64,000 nt of DNA from Pseudonocardia sp. T1-2H (GTDB taxonomy: Bacteria > Actinomycetota > Actinomycetes > Mycobacteriales > Pseudonocardiaceae): the NCBI RefSeq assembly GCF_038039215.1, contig NZ_JBBPCL010000001.1:4960001-5024000 (forward strand), written 5' to 3'. Shown piece by piece: positions 35,309-44,015 of the stretch. Position 1 is the stretch's first letter; every line of letters starts with the position of its first letter. Made by a program: the position numbers and the translations under genes. The notes under the pieces were generated by a model. That model saw only the letters and a program-made list of their open reading frames with translations. It was not told the DNA's origin and searched no databases.

Positions 35309-35923
35309 TCACCGGAGGTCGAGGTACTGGGTGATCAGGACGGTGAGCTCGTCGATGACGGTGGCGCGGTCCAGCTGCGGGCGTTCCAGGACGTAACTGA
35401 TCGTGACGTGCTCGACGGCGCGGACCAGGACCCACGCGATCGCGTCCGCCGGGCGCGCGGGGTCGTGGTCGGGTCGGGCCAGCAGCGCGGCGGTCATCAT
35501 GTCGTCCATGCGGCGGGCGAACACGGCCCGCACGCTGTCCGGGGAGCGCGGCACCTGCTCGACGAGCACTCGCAGCAGGTCGGCGTTCTCCTCGAACGCG
35601 TCGAGCATCGCGGTCACGACCATCCGCTTGCCCTCCTCCGTGGGCGCACCCAGCGAGCGCAGGAACGCGTGTGACAGGCGAGCAACAAGCTCGTCGGCGT
35701 AGCGGTCGATGACCTCACCCAGGATGGCGGTCTTGTCCGGGAAGTACTGGTAGAGCGAGCCCGGGCTGATCCCGGCCGCCGCCGCGATGTGGTTCGTGGT
35801 CGCCGCCTCGTAGCCCCGCGCCACCAACACCTCCCGCCCCGCCGCGATGATGCGCTCCACCATCTGCTTCGAGCGGAGCTGCCGCGGCTCGCGGCGCAGC
35901 GCGCTACGGGTCCTGGGTGGCAC
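35309..35923 (-). CDS. TetR family transcriptional regulator
   Basis: A 204-residue repressor. The N-terminal helix-turn-helix (about 20-65) contains ATTNHIAAAAGISPGSLYQYFPDK, the standard TetR recognition region. The C-terminal part (TetR_C type) binds an unknown ligand. The start is the GTG behind AGGGGG; an upstream TTG would run into the operator. It is divergent from the MpaB-like oxygenase gene, which it probably regulates. Confidence 0.88.
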   Translation of the reverse strand: MPPRTRSALRREPRQLRSKQMVERIIAAGREVLVARGYEAATTNHIAAAAGISPGSLYQYFPDKTAILGEVIDRYADELVARLSHAFLRSLGAPTEEGKRMVVTAMLDAFEENADLLRVLVEQVPRSPDSVRAVFARRMDDMMTAALLARPDHDPARPADAIAWVLVRAVEHVTISYVLERPQLDRATVIDELTVLITQYLDLR

Positions 35924-35940
35924 GGCGAACCCCCTACGCG

Positions 35941-35962
35941 AATTGAACGCGAGCAATTGTTC
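35941..35962. promoter_or_regulatory. candidate TetR operator in the divergent promoter
   Basis: Two nested inverted repeats, AATTG-N8-CAATT and GAAC-N10-GTTC, lie between the divergent tetR and MpaB-like genes. Sequence symmetry and position fit an autoregulatory operator. Confidence 0.45.
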
Positions 35963-35978
35963 GTGTCAGCATCGGATC

Positions 35979-37220
35979 ATGGTCGCACAGCTCGCCGACG
36001 CCCACCCGAAGACCCCGGTCGCCCCGCACCGCTTCGCCAGCGCGCGGGAGCGAAACGGGCGGCTGGGCCGGTCGCTGCGGTTGATCGGCCGGGTGCGCAC
36101 GGTGGACGAGCGGCTGGTCGATCAGATCGGTCGGCGGATGTTCGCCCGCGACGAGCTCGGAGCGCAGCTGGTCGCGGCGATGCGCCGGGAATCGGGCGAC
36201 AGCGAGCGGGTCAGCATGGCGCAGTTCCAGCGCGTGCTCGCCGACGGGATCGAGGCCGTGCCCGACGCGCCGGCGGCGCTGCGCGAGTTCTTCGCGGTCG
36301 TCGACCGGGTGCCGGACTGGGTGGACGTCGAGCTGCTGGAGCACGGGGCACGGGCGTTCCGGCGGTTCGGGCACAGCCGCGAGGACGTGCTGCTGCAGCT
36401 GTCGCTGATCGGTGGCTACCGGTTCGTCGGACCGGCTGACCTGCTCGTGCTGACCGGCGGGCTGACCGGGTCGACCGCCATGCGCCGGCTCGGGGAGACC
36501 CAGAAGTGGGTCGACGAGCTCTGCGCCCCGGGCGGGATGGCGCGCACCGGCGAGGGCTTCAAGCTCACCGTGCACGTGCGCCTGATGCACGCGCTGATCA
36601 ACCAGCAGTTCGAGGTCAACGGCCGCTGGGACGTCGACCGGTACGGGTTGCCGATCAATCAGAGCGACCTGGCCGGCACGCTCGCGCTGTTCAACAGCAC
36701 GGTGCTGCTCGGGGTGCGCATGCTCGGCCGGGTGGTGACCCGGGCCGAGTCCCGCGCGGTCATGCACCTGTGGAAGTACGTGGGCTGGCTGATGGGCGTC
36801 GATGAGGACTGGCTGTTCGACACCGAGCGCGAGCAGAACGTGTTCAACTACCACCTGCTGCTCGCCCAGGGCGGCCCCACCCCTGCCGGCGCCGACCTGA
36901 CCACCGCGCTGGTCGACGGGAAGCTCACCCTGGACTACGGCCGGTTGAGCCGGCTACGGGGCCGCTACCACCGGCTGCGCACGCTGAGCATGCTGCGCTA
37001 CTTCCTGGGCTCCGAGAGCCTGCGCGACCTGGGTCAGCCGATCACCCCACTCTGGGCGGTGCCACCGGTCATGGTGCGCAACCTCGTCGAGTCCGTGCTG
37101 ATCGCCCGAACCCGGGCCGGGCGCCGATACCTGGAGCGCGCGTCGGACCGCCACGGGCGGCGCCAGTCCCGGCTCCGATTCGCCGGCGCACCGGCCCGGA
37201 TCGGGCCACTGCCGCACTGA
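35979..37220 (+). CDS. MpaB/DUF2236 (Lcp-like) family oxygenase
   Basis: A 413-residue, mainly helical protein of the DUF2236 family, which includes rubber oxygenase Lcp and MpaB; members bind haem b and cleave or oxidise unsaturated lipids. A conserved region with FKLTVHVRLMHALI (candidate haem-ligand His, about 200-210), YGLPINQSDLAGTL and LWKYVGWLMGVDEDW fits the family. No signal peptide is seen. It is divergently arranged with a TetR regulator, as is common for this family. Substrate unknown. Confidence 0.82.
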   Translation: MVAQLADAHPKTPVAPHRFASARERNGRLGRSLRLIGRVRTVDERLVDQIGRRMFARDELGAQLVAAMRRESGDSERVSMAQFQRVLADGIEAVPDAPAALREFFAVVDRVPDWVDVELLEHGARAFRRFGHSREDVLLQLSLIGGYRFVGPADLLVLTGGLTGSTAMRRLGETQKWVDELCAPGGMARTGEGFKLTVHVRLMHALINQQFEVNGRWDVDRYGLPINQSDLAGTLALFNSTVLLGVRMLGRVVTRAESRAVMHLWKYVGWLMGVDEDWLFDTEREQNVFNYHLLLAQGGPTPAGADLTTALVDGKLTLDYGRLSRLRGRYHRLRTLSMLRYFLGSESLRDLGQPITPLWAVPPVMVRNLVESVLIARTRAGRRYLERASDRHGRRQSRLRFAGAPARIGPLPH

Positions 37221-37239
37221 CCCCGAGCGGTGCTGCCGG

Positions 37240-38454
37240 TCAGCCCGTGGCGTTGAGGGGGTAGTAGCGCACCCAGTCGACGTGCATCGCCGAGGGCGTG
37301 ACGCTGCCCCCCTTGGGGAACCAGTCGAGCTGGATCGTCAGGTGCATCGGGCCGGGCGGCAGCGTCGAGGTGTCGGTGGTGCGGAACCACTCCTGCCCGT
37401 CGACGAAGGCGGCGATGTGGTCGGGGGTCCACTCGACCGCCCAGTTGTGCCACTGCGTGGCGTCGATGTTCACCTGGCCGTGGAGCTGGGAGTTGTCGGC
37501 CCCGTAGTGGAGGAACATGTCCGTCTTCTGCCGGGCGGGGTCCGACATCTCCATGAAGTCGACCTCGCCGCCCTCGGGCCAGTTCTCCGCGTCGGGCCAG
37601 AGGAGCAGGAGGGCGTTGTAGGACGGGTCGCTCGCCGGGGCCATGACCCGGCCCTCCCAGCGGCCGTACTGCGCGCCCTTGCCCCAGGCCATCCCCCCGG
37701 TGGTGCCGGCGGAGTCGCCGCTGATGGTGAGGACCCCGTCCTTGATCGACGCCGCAGCCGGGCTGCGGGTGCCGTTGCCGGCGTGCCCGGGACCGTCGTA
37801 GAGGCCCCACTGGCCCAGGTCCCCGGTGAACTCGTCGCTGCGCGACGGCGTGCCCCACCCGAACTTCGCCGCCGCGGTGACGCCGGGGTCCGAGGTGGCC
37901 GTCACGGTTCCCGACGACGACGTGATGCCGGACGCGCCCGACCTGCCGGACGTCGTGGTGCCGTCGCCGCTCGTCCCCTGTCCCGCCGCGAGGCCGTCCG
38001 CGTAGCCCGCGGCGTACCCGGCCTGGTAGTCGGCGGAGGTGCTCGGGCCCGCGGTCGCCGGTTCGGACGTGGGGGCCACCGTCGCCGTGGTCTCGGGGGC
38101 GGTGGTCCCCGTGCCCTGAGCGGCGGGCGTCTCCGTGAGCGCCGCGGCCGGCGCGGGCTCCGAGGTGGGGGCGGTCGCCGAGGCCGTGGTGATCGTGGCG
38201 GACGAGGCCCCGCTCGCGATGTCCGCGGTGAGCGCGGGGTCGACGCTCACCGGCGCGGTGTCCGTGACGGTGCTCGCCGCCGGGTCCTCGGGGAGCAACG
38301 GCGCCGCGGCCGGGACCGTGCACGTGGAGGCGGGATCCGCCGCGGAGCAGGTGCCGGCCGGGACGAACGTCGCGGGCAACGTGGGCGCGACCGCGCCGGA
38401 GGCGACACAGACCGCTGCTGCCAGCCCTTTGACCACCGCGAACCTGACGACCAT
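37240..38454 (-). CDS. secreted GH16 family glycoside hydrolase
   Basis: A 404-residue exported enzyme. It has a signal peptide (about 1-30), a Thr/Ala/Ser/Pro-rich linker to about 190, and a GH16 beta-jelly-roll domain (about 195-404). The catalytic signature is EVDFMEM (nucleophile and acid/base Glu), preceded by WPDAENWPEGG. Family enzymes hydrolyse beta-1,3(-1,4)-glucans or related polymers. The N-terminal linker contains YQAGYAAGYADGLAAG, a short repeat. It is divergent from the kinase at 38746 and carries promoter module E. Confidence 0.9.
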   Translation of the reverse strand: MVVRFAVVKGLAAAVCVASGAVAPTLPATFVPAGTCSAADPASTCTVPAAAPLLPEDPAASTVTDTAPVSVDPALTADIASGASSATITTASATAPTSEPAPAAALTETPAAQGTGTTAPETTATVAPTSEPATAGPSTSADYQAGYAAGYADGLAAGQGTSGDGTTTSGRSGASGITSSSGTVTATSDPGVTAAAKFGWGTPSRSDEFTGDLGQWGLYDGPGHAGNGTRSPAAASIKDGVLTISGDSAGTTGGMAWGKGAQYGRWEGRVMAPASDPSYNALLLLWPDAENWPEGGEVDFMEMSDPARQKTDMFLHYGADNSQLHGQVNIDATQWHNWAVEWTPDHIAAFVDGQEWFRTTDTSTLPPGPMHLTIQLDWFPKGGSVTPSAMHVDWVRYYPLNATG

Positions 38455-38527
38455 CGCCTACTCCCCTCGCGCATCCGGCCGATCGGACACATCGACCCTC
38501 ACGCTGCTGCCTGGGCCGCTCCCGCGG

Positions 38528-38569
38528 CAGACCGAGGAGGGGGGTGGGAGCCCCCCGCACCTGGGGGGT
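38528..38569 (-). promoter_or_regulatory. conserved palindromic promoter module E (GH16 gene)
   Basis: Minus-strand ACCCCCC-AGGTGC-GGGGGG, then ACCCCCCTCC, then TCGGTCTG; 42 nt. It lies 115 bp before the GH16 start. Confidence 0.65.
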
Positions 38570-38591
38570 GCGTCCCGGACAGTGCCTGGCG

Positions 38592-38633
38592 ACCCCTCCG
38601 TTTGGGGGCCGATGGGCCGCTCGATTGAGGCTG
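38592..38633 (+). promoter_or_regulatory. conserved palindromic promoter module F (kinase at 38746)
   Basis: ACCCC-TCCGTTT-GGGGG, a weaker second tract, then GGCTG at exactly 42 nt. It points at the kinase gene and sits 22 bp from module E, which points the other way. Confidence 0.55.
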
Positions 38634-38745
38634 TTCGGCCTAGCCGATCGGACCGATCATGTGCGCTCGTGAGCTCCCACGTGGGTCCCGAACCGGGTCG
38701 CCGGTCCGTTCCGACCCCGGGACCGACGGCCGTCCCGGACACCGC

Positions 38746-40245
38746 ATGACCGACGTCGCGGGGCGCGTTCCGCCCGGTCCGCCCGGTCTCCGGATCATCG
38801 ACACGGGCACCCACCGGTCCCGGTCGGCCGGACGTCACAGCAGGGTCGAGGCCGACGCCGGCCCGCTCCCGGATCGGCCGGCCGCCTCGACCCGCCCGCC
38901 CCTACCCGACCCGTCCCGACCCGCCCCGCCCCGATCCGGCTCGGACGTCCGCGGCGCCGAACCGGCCGTGCGGACGTCCCGCATCGCCGTCCAGTACGTC
39001 GTCACGGCACTGATCTCCGTGCTGGTGGTGGCGCTGTGCAGCGTGTGGGCGAGCCGGGTCGTCGCCGCCGACTACGCCGTCGACGGCGCGATCGCCGGGA
39101 CCCAGCTCGCCGCCGACGAGGCGGTGGCCCCGGTCCTGACCGACGCCGTGCTCACCGGGGACCCGGCAGCGCTCGAGGGGCTCGACAGGGCGGTCCGGGA
39201 GAAGGTCCTGAACGTCTCGATGGTGCGGGTGAAGATCTGGGACGAGACCGGACGGATCCTCTACTCCGACGAGCCCGCGCTGATCGGAGAGCGGTTCGGG
39301 CTCGGTGCGAACGAGATCGAGGCGTTGCACGGCGGGGCCCCGGACGCCGAGATGTCGGATCTCTCGGCCCCGGAGAACCGGCTCGAGGACCGCAGCGTGC
39401 CCCTCCTCGAGGTCTACCTGCCGCTGCGCACCCCCGGCGGGGTGCCGGTGCTGTTCGAGGCCTACTCCCACTACGCCGGGGTCACCGAGGCGACCCAGCA
39501 GGTCTGGACCCGGTTCATCCCGCTCGGCGTGGGTGCTCTCGTCCTGCTGGAGCTCCTGCAGATTCCGATCTCGGCGGTACTGGCCCGCAGGTTGCGCCGG
39601 GCCCAGGTCCAGCGGGAGGAGATGCTGCGCCGGACACTGACCGCCCTCGAGGACGAGCGCCTGCGCATCGCCGCCGACCTGCACGACGGCGTGGTCCAGG
39701 ACCTCGCCGGCGTCGCCTTCGCACTCGGGGCGGCCGCCCGCGTCGGCGGCCCCGCCCGGGTCGCACCCGCACAGCTCGCCGAGTCCGCCGACACCGTCCG
39801 CCGGTCGGTCCGCGCACTGCGGTCGCTCCTGGTCGACATCTACCCGCCGAACCTCTACGCCGAGGGCCTGCCGGCCGCGCTGTCGGACCTGGCGGCGAGG
39901 CTCGTCCCGCCGGGCACGACGTCGGTCCTCGACGTCCGGGACCCGCTGCCCCCGCTCCGCCGGGAGCAGGTCGAGCTGGTCTTCCGGGTGGCCCAGGAGG
40001 GTCTGCGCAACGTCGTGCGGCATGCCGCGGCGAGTGTCGTGGAGATCGCTCTCGGCCAGGACGGCGGCGTTCTCGTCCTGTGCGTCACCGACGACGGGAA
40101 GGGGTCCGCGCCCGACCGGCTCGTCGCGTCCGGGCACCTCGGGCTGAAGGCGTTGAGCGGGCTGGCCGCGCAGCACGGCGCCGTGCTCGTCCTGGACTCC
40201 GCCCCGGGCCGGGGAACGGCCCTGCGGCTGGAGGTGCCCCTGTGA
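38746..40245 (+). CDS. NarX/DesK-type sensor histidine kinase
   Basis: A 499-residue membrane kinase. A Pro/Arg-rich cytoplasmic N-terminus of about 75 residues precedes TM1 (about 82-104), an extracytoplasmic sensor (MVRVKIWDETGRILYSDEPA, LFEAYSHYAGVTEATQQ), TM2 (about 260-282), HisKA_3 (LRIAADLHDGVVQDLAGVAF) and HATPase_c (QEGLRNVVRHAA, VTDDGKG, GHLGLKAL). It is a clear paralogue of the kinase at 26039; the sensor domains share long stretches, so the two may see the same signal. The start is the ATG giving MTDVAGRV; a frame 29 codons longer exists. Its regulator follows. Confidence 0.92.
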   Translation: MTDVAGRVPPGPPGLRIIDTGTHRSRSAGRHSRVEADAGPLPDRPAASTRPPLPDPSRPAPPRSGSDVRGAEPAVRTSRIAVQYVVTALISVLVVALCSVWASRVVAADYAVDGAIAGTQLAADEAVAPVLTDAVLTGDPAALEGLDRAVREKVLNVSMVRVKIWDETGRILYSDEPALIGERFGLGANEIEALHGGAPDAEMSDLSAPENRLEDRSVPLLEVYLPLRTPGGVPVLFEAYSHYAGVTEATQQVWTRFIPLGVGALVLLELLQIPISAVLARRLRRAQVQREEMLRRTLTALEDERLRIAADLHDGVVQDLAGVAFALGAAARVGGPARVAPAQLAESADTVRRSVRALRSLLVDIYPPNLYAEGLPAALSDLAARLVPPGTTSVLDVRDPLPPLRREQVELVFRVAQEGLRNVVRHAAASVVEIALGQDGGVLVLCVTDDGKGSAPDRLVASGHLGLKALSGLAAQHGAVLVLDSAPGRGTALRLEVPL

Positions 40246-40286
40246 CCGGGGAACGGGGGCCCGGTGCCCCGTGCATCGACGGCCCG

Positions 40287-40327
40287 TCCCCCGCATTGAG
40301 GGTCCGCGGTCCCCCAGCGATGGGCTG
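40287..40327 (+). promoter_or_regulatory. conserved palindromic promoter module G (regulator at 40433)
   Basis: TCCCCC-GCATTG-AGGG, then TCCCCCAGC, then GGGCTG; 41 nt. It lies 146 bp before the regulator start, between kinase and regulator genes, so the regulator can be expressed separately. Confidence 0.55.
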
Positions 40328-40432
40328 GACGGATCATGCCCGAGACCGCGATCTTGTACACCAGCGGGCCACCCGGCCCCGCCCCTGTCGGCCCCCGGCC
40401 TGCAGGACCACCCGACGACGGGGGCCACCGCG

Positions 40433-41031
40433 ATGATCAGGCTCATGGTGGTCGACGACCACGCCATCGTCCGCCGAGGACTCGTCCGGGTCGTCGAGAC
40501 CGCCCCGGACATCGAGCTGGTCGGGACGGCGGCCAACGGCATCGAGGCGCTGCATCTCCTCACCAGGAGCCGGCCGGACGTCGTGCTCATGGACATCGGC
40601 ATGCCCGTCCTCGACGGCGTCGGCGCGACCCGGCTGATCGTCGACCACGACCCGCAGGTCCGGGTCGTCGTCCTGACGGGTTCTGCCGACGACCGGGTCT
40701 CCGAGGCACTGGAGGCCGGCGCCTGTGCGGTGGTGCTCAAGGACGCCGAGGTGGAGGTGCTGCTGGAGGCGATCCGGCGGGCGGCGGGCGACCGCGGCTT
40801 CGCGCATCCCCAGCCGCCCGCCGCCCCGCGTGACGGCTTGAGCCCCGGGAGAGGGAGGTCCTCCGCCTGCTGGCCGTGGGCCGTTCCAACCGCGAGATCG
40901 CCCGTGCGCTCGGCATCACCGAGCGCACGGTCAAGGCCCATCTGCACCGCGTCTTCCGTGTCCTGGGGGCGACGGACAGGGTCCAGGCCGCGCTCCGGGG
41001 CCGCGAGCACCTCGCCCGGGCGGGGTCGTAG
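40433..41031 (+). CDS. NarL-type response regulator (one-base frame break)
   Basis: A 199-residue regulator once one base is restored. The receiver domain has VVDDHAIVRRG, the phospho-Asp in VLMDIGMPV, Thr in VLTGS and Lys in VVLKDA. The LuxR-type domain (REREVLRLLAVGRSNREIA, then TERTVKAHLHRVFRVLGA) lies in the shifted frame after a four-base C run at 40843-40846 where five are needed. The stop at 41029-41031 gives a normal length. It is the likely partner of the kinase just upstream and a paralogue of the regulator at 25425. Confidence 0.9.
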
Positions 41032-41126
41032 GACCAATGGCCAATGGCCGACGGCCACACCGCCGGGTGAGGGTCGTCCGAGCAGGCCCGGACCTGCCGG
41101 CCCACCGTCACGCTCAGGAGCTGCAG

Positions 41127-41222
41127 ATGCCTCGCACGTCCTCGACCGAGCGTCCGACGGTGTTCGTCCGGCCAGGCCTGGCGGTCGTCGTGTCCACCGG
41201 GTGTCGGGGCACCGCCCGATGA
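41127..41222 (+). CDS. possible 31-residue small protein
   Basis: A short frame with an AGGAG ribosome site 6 nt before its ATG (MPRTSSTERPTVFVRPGLAV...). Its stop overlaps the next ATG by 4 nt (ATGA). Coupling and the ribosome site are the only evidence. Function unknown. Confidence 0.4.
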   Translation: MPRTSSTERPTVFVRPGLAVVVSTGCRGTAR

Positions 41223-41404
41223 CCACCCTGCTGATCGTGCTCGCCGCCTGGGTCGTGGCGAGCGTCCCCCTCGGGATCGCGTGCGGAGCCGTCCTCGCCC
41301 GCGGCCCCCGCTCCTTCCGCGGGCCCGACAGGCGCCGGGTCCGCCCCTCCCCCCACCACCAGGAGACTCGATGCCCCAGGACAACACCCCTCTCCCTCCC
41401 GTGA
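41219..41404 (+). CDS. possible 61-residue small membrane protein
   Basis: Starts at an ATG overlapping the previous stop. One N-terminal transmembrane segment (LLIVLAAWVVASVPLGIACG) is followed by a basic Pro/Arg tail that overlaps the start of the Rieske gene in another frame. The hydrophobic helix right after the start suggests a real small membrane protein. Function unknown. Confidence 0.45.
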   Translation: MTTLLIVLAAWVVASVPLGIACGAVLARGPRSFRGPDRRRVRPSPHHQETRCPRTTPLSLP

Positions 41405-41897
41405 CGGACGCCCGGCGCCCCGTGCCCCGGCGCGCGGTCGTCGCCGGGACGGGTGCCGTCGCGCTCGGCGCCGGACTCCTCGCCGCCGGGTGCGCGAGCT
41501 CGGCCGCCCCGGCTCGGCGGCCACGACGACCTCGGCCGCGGCTCCCCCGACGGCGGGAGCCCCGACCGCGGCCGCCCCCACCACGGCCTCCGGCAGCACG
41601 GCCTCCGGCAGCGCGGGTGCACTCGGCTCCACGGCCGACATCCCGGTCGGCGCCGGCAAGATCTTCGCCGACCGGAAGGTCGTGGTCACCCAGCCGACCG
41701 CCGGAACGTTCGTCGGGCTGTCGGCGGTGTGCACGCACAAGGGCTGCGTCGTGAACAAGGTGGCCGACGGCACGATCGACTGCCCGTGCCACGGCAGCAA
41801 GTTCCACCTCGACGGCACCGTCGCGAACGGGCCCGCCCAGGCCCCGCTCCCGACGATGCCGGTGACGGTGGAGGGCACCAGCATCAACCTGGCCTGA
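41371..41897 (+). CDS. exported Rieske (2Fe-2S) lipoprotein (one-base frame break)
   Basis: A 175-residue protein once one base is restored. The N-terminus has a Tat/lipoprotein signal (RRAVVAGTGAVALG, then lipobox LAAGC). A Thr/Ala/Ser-rich spacer follows, then a small Rieske domain with CTHKGC and CPCHGSKF (two Cys, two His binding 2Fe-2S). The frame breaks at a four-base C run, 41507-41510, just after the lipobox. The start is the ATG behind AGGAG. Outside the membrane it could pass electrons to the neighbouring oxidases or peroxidase; that is inference. Confidence 0.88.
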
Positions 41898-42033
41898 GCA
41901 TCCTTCGTCGTACCCGCGGACGACGTCCGGCGGCCGGATCCGCGGTGGTCACCCGGCTGGTACTAGGACCTTCGTCCACTGGGCCGGTCGGGCCGCAGCT
42001 GTCAGGCTCGAACTCTCGGCCGGCCCGTTCCCC

Positions 42034-42117
42034 GGGCCCGCCCGCCCTCGAGGCGGGCCCGCTCCGCCGGCCGTCGAGAGCCCGGTGTGCGGTCGTCCCC
42101 CTCCGCCGCACACCGGG
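42034..42117 (+). terminator. tandem hairpins after the Rieske gene
   Basis: Two GC-rich hairpins: GGGCCCGCC / GGCGGGCCC (42034-42060) and CCCGGTGTGCGG / CCGCACACCGGG (42081-42117). They fill the first half of the 370-bp gap before the peroxidase gene; the second half holds promoter module H. Confidence 0.6.
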
Positions 42118-42155
42118 GCCCTCGCCGAGCCGGTGCCTCTGGGTGATCGGCCGAT

Positions 42156-42197
42156 ACCCCCTGCTTTGAGGGCCGGCCGACCCCCTCCGTCGGGCTG
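42156..42197 (+). promoter_or_regulatory. conserved palindromic promoter module H (peroxidase gene)
   Basis: ACCCCC-TGCTTT-GAGGG, then ACCCCCTCCG, then TCGGGCTG; 42 nt. It lies 112 bp before the peroxidase start. Confidence 0.65.
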
Positions 42198-42267
42198 CCC
42201 CCGGCGCCGCCCCCGTTGCGACAGTCGTCCTGGCGTCGGGACCGTTCGCACCACAGCAGGGCAGGCA

Positions 42268-43956
42268 ATGACAGAGGACTGGAAATGCGGCGGAAGAGCC
42301 GACCCCACGAGGGGGAACGACTCCCGACCCGTCCGCCGTGGAGTGTCGCGCCGGCGGATGCTTGCCGGCTCTGCGCTGCTGGCCGCGGCAACGGTCGTCA
42401 CCGGCGGCGCGTCGGAGGCCCTGGCGGCGACCGGTCCCGTGCAGGTACCGACGCCCCCACCGACGCCGCGACCGCCCGTGGGACCGGCGGACGGCAGCCC
42501 GCTGCCGGGTGTGGCGCGTAGCAGGCACGCCGTCGGTGACCCCCGGGGCAGCGACGTCGTGGCCAGGTTCGGCCGGGCGCGCGAGGCCCGCTTCGGCACC
42601 ATGTTCAAGCAGCTCACCGGGTTCGCGCCGGACGACGACCTGCTGGTCGGGCTGTCGGAGAGGATGGTGGAGGCCCGCGGCGCCGAGGACGACATCCGGC
42701 CCGACGGGCTGGACAACCCGGACATGCCGGCCGGGTTCATCTACCTGGGCCAGTTCATCGACCACGACATGACCCGGGACCCCACGCCGCTGGCCGACCA
42801 GCGCGCCGACCCCCGTGGGCTGACCAACTTCGACAGCCCGCGGTTCGACCTCGGCTCCGTCTACGGCGACGGACCCGCCGCGAACCCCGAACTCTACGAC
42901 CCGCAGCGGCCCGGTTACCTGCTGCTGCGCCAGAACGCCAACGGCCTCGAGGACCTGCCCCGCGGCGCGAACGGCTCGGCGTTCGTCGGGGACCCGCGCA
43001 ACGACGAGAACCTGATCGTCGCCCAGATGCAGATGGCGTTCATCAAGCTGCACAACCACTTCATGGACACCGAGAAGAACTTCACCCGCGCCCGGCAGCA
43101 GACCCGCTGGCACTACCAGTGGGTCATCGTGAACGACTTCCTGCCGCACGTCGTCGGTCGGCAGCTTCTCGACGAGATGATCTTCGCCCTGGGCCGGCGG
43201 ACCCGGGCCCGGACGCTGTTCTACCGGCCGGGGAACCCGCTGCGGCCGATGATGCCGATCGAGTACTCCGTGGCCGCCTACCGCTGGGGACACAGCGGCA
43301 TCCGCGCCGAGTACGAGATGCACGACACGCCGCTGTCGCCCAATCCCGCGGTGCTGCCGATCTTCAGCACCGAGACCGGCCCGAACCCCCGCGACCTGCG
43401 AGGCTCCCGCCCGCTCTTCACCGACGCCACGGTCGACTGGAACTACTTCTTCGACATCCCCGGCGTCCGGCCGCCCGACGACCGCAACATGGCACGGCTC
43501 ATCGACACCCAGGTCGCGCGGCCGCTGCATGACCTGCCCGACTCCGTGGTGGCCCACACCCCGGGCGCGATCATCGCGCTGGCCCAGCGCAACCTGCTGC
43601 GGGGCAAGCGGCTCGGGCTCCCGTCCGGCCAGGACGTCGCCGCCGCGATGCGCACCCGGGTTCCGACGATGCCCGCCCCGCTCACGAACGACCAGCTCGG
43701 GTTGGCCGACCCGCGGTGGGGAGGCAAGGCGCCACTGTGGTTCTACTGCCTCCGGGAGGCGAAGCTCGGTGGCGGGCGCCGTCTCGGCCCGGTGGGCGGG
43801 CGGATCGTCGCCGAGGTCATCCTCGGGCTGATGCAGATCGACCTCGGGTCGTACTGGAACACCCCCGCCGGCTTCACCCCGGTCGGCGGCCCGTCGTTCC
43901 GGATGGGCGACCTCATCCGGCTGGCCGGGGCGCCCGTGGTGGTGCCCGCCTCCTGA
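42268..43956 (+). CDS. Tat-exported animal-type haem peroxidase
   Basis: A 562-residue secreted enzyme of the animal haem peroxidase (myeloperoxidase-like) superfamily. It has a Tat signal (SRRRMLAGSALLAAATVV). The distal-His region is YLGQFIDHDMTRDPTPLA, and the proximal-His region AAYRWGHSGIRAEY matches the family FRxGH motif. Such enzymes oxidise halides or phenols with H2O2; bacterial members can form protein-haem ester links. The start is the ATG giving MTEDWKCGG. It lies between a Rieske protein and a cell-wall hydrolase, convergent with the latter. Confidence 0.88.
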   Translation: MTEDWKCGGRADPTRGNDSRPVRRGVSRRRMLAGSALLAAATVVTGGASEALAATGPVQVPTPPPTPRPPVGPADGSPLPGVARSRHAVGDPRGSDVVARFGRAREARFGTMFKQLTGFAPDDDLLVGLSERMVEARGAEDDIRPDGLDNPDMPAGFIYLGQFIDHDMTRDPTPLADQRADPRGLTNFDSPRFDLGSVYGDGPAANPELYDPQRPGYLLLRQNANGLEDLPRGANGSAFVGDPRNDENLIVAQMQMAFIKLHNHFMDTEKNFTRARQQTRWHYQWVIVNDFLPHVVGRQLLDEMIFALGRRTRARTLFYRPGNPLRPMMPIEYSVAAYRWGHSGIRAEYEMHDTPLSPNPAVLPIFSTETGPNPRDLRGSRPLFTDATVDWNYFFDIPGVRPPDDRNMARLIDTQVARPLHDLPDSVVAHTPGAIIALAQRNLLRGKRLGLPSGQDVAAAMRTRVPTMPAPLTNDQLGLADPRWGGKAPLWFYCLREAKLGGGRRLGPVGGRIVAEVILGLMQIDLGSYWNTPAGFTPVGGPSFRMGDLIRLAGAPVVVPAS

Positions 43957-43962
43957 GGCGTT

Positions 43963-44005
43963 CGGCATCCGACACGGAATGCCGACGGCCTCCGTCCCGA
44001 GGCCG
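43963..44005. terminator. two hairpins between convergent peroxidase and NlpC/P60 genes
   Basis: CGGCATCCG-ACA-CGGAATGCCG (one-base bulge) followed by the perfect stem CGGCCTC-CGTCCC-GAGGCCG. They serve as terminators for the two converging genes. Confidence 0.7.
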
Positions 44006-44015
44006 CCCGGCCCGG

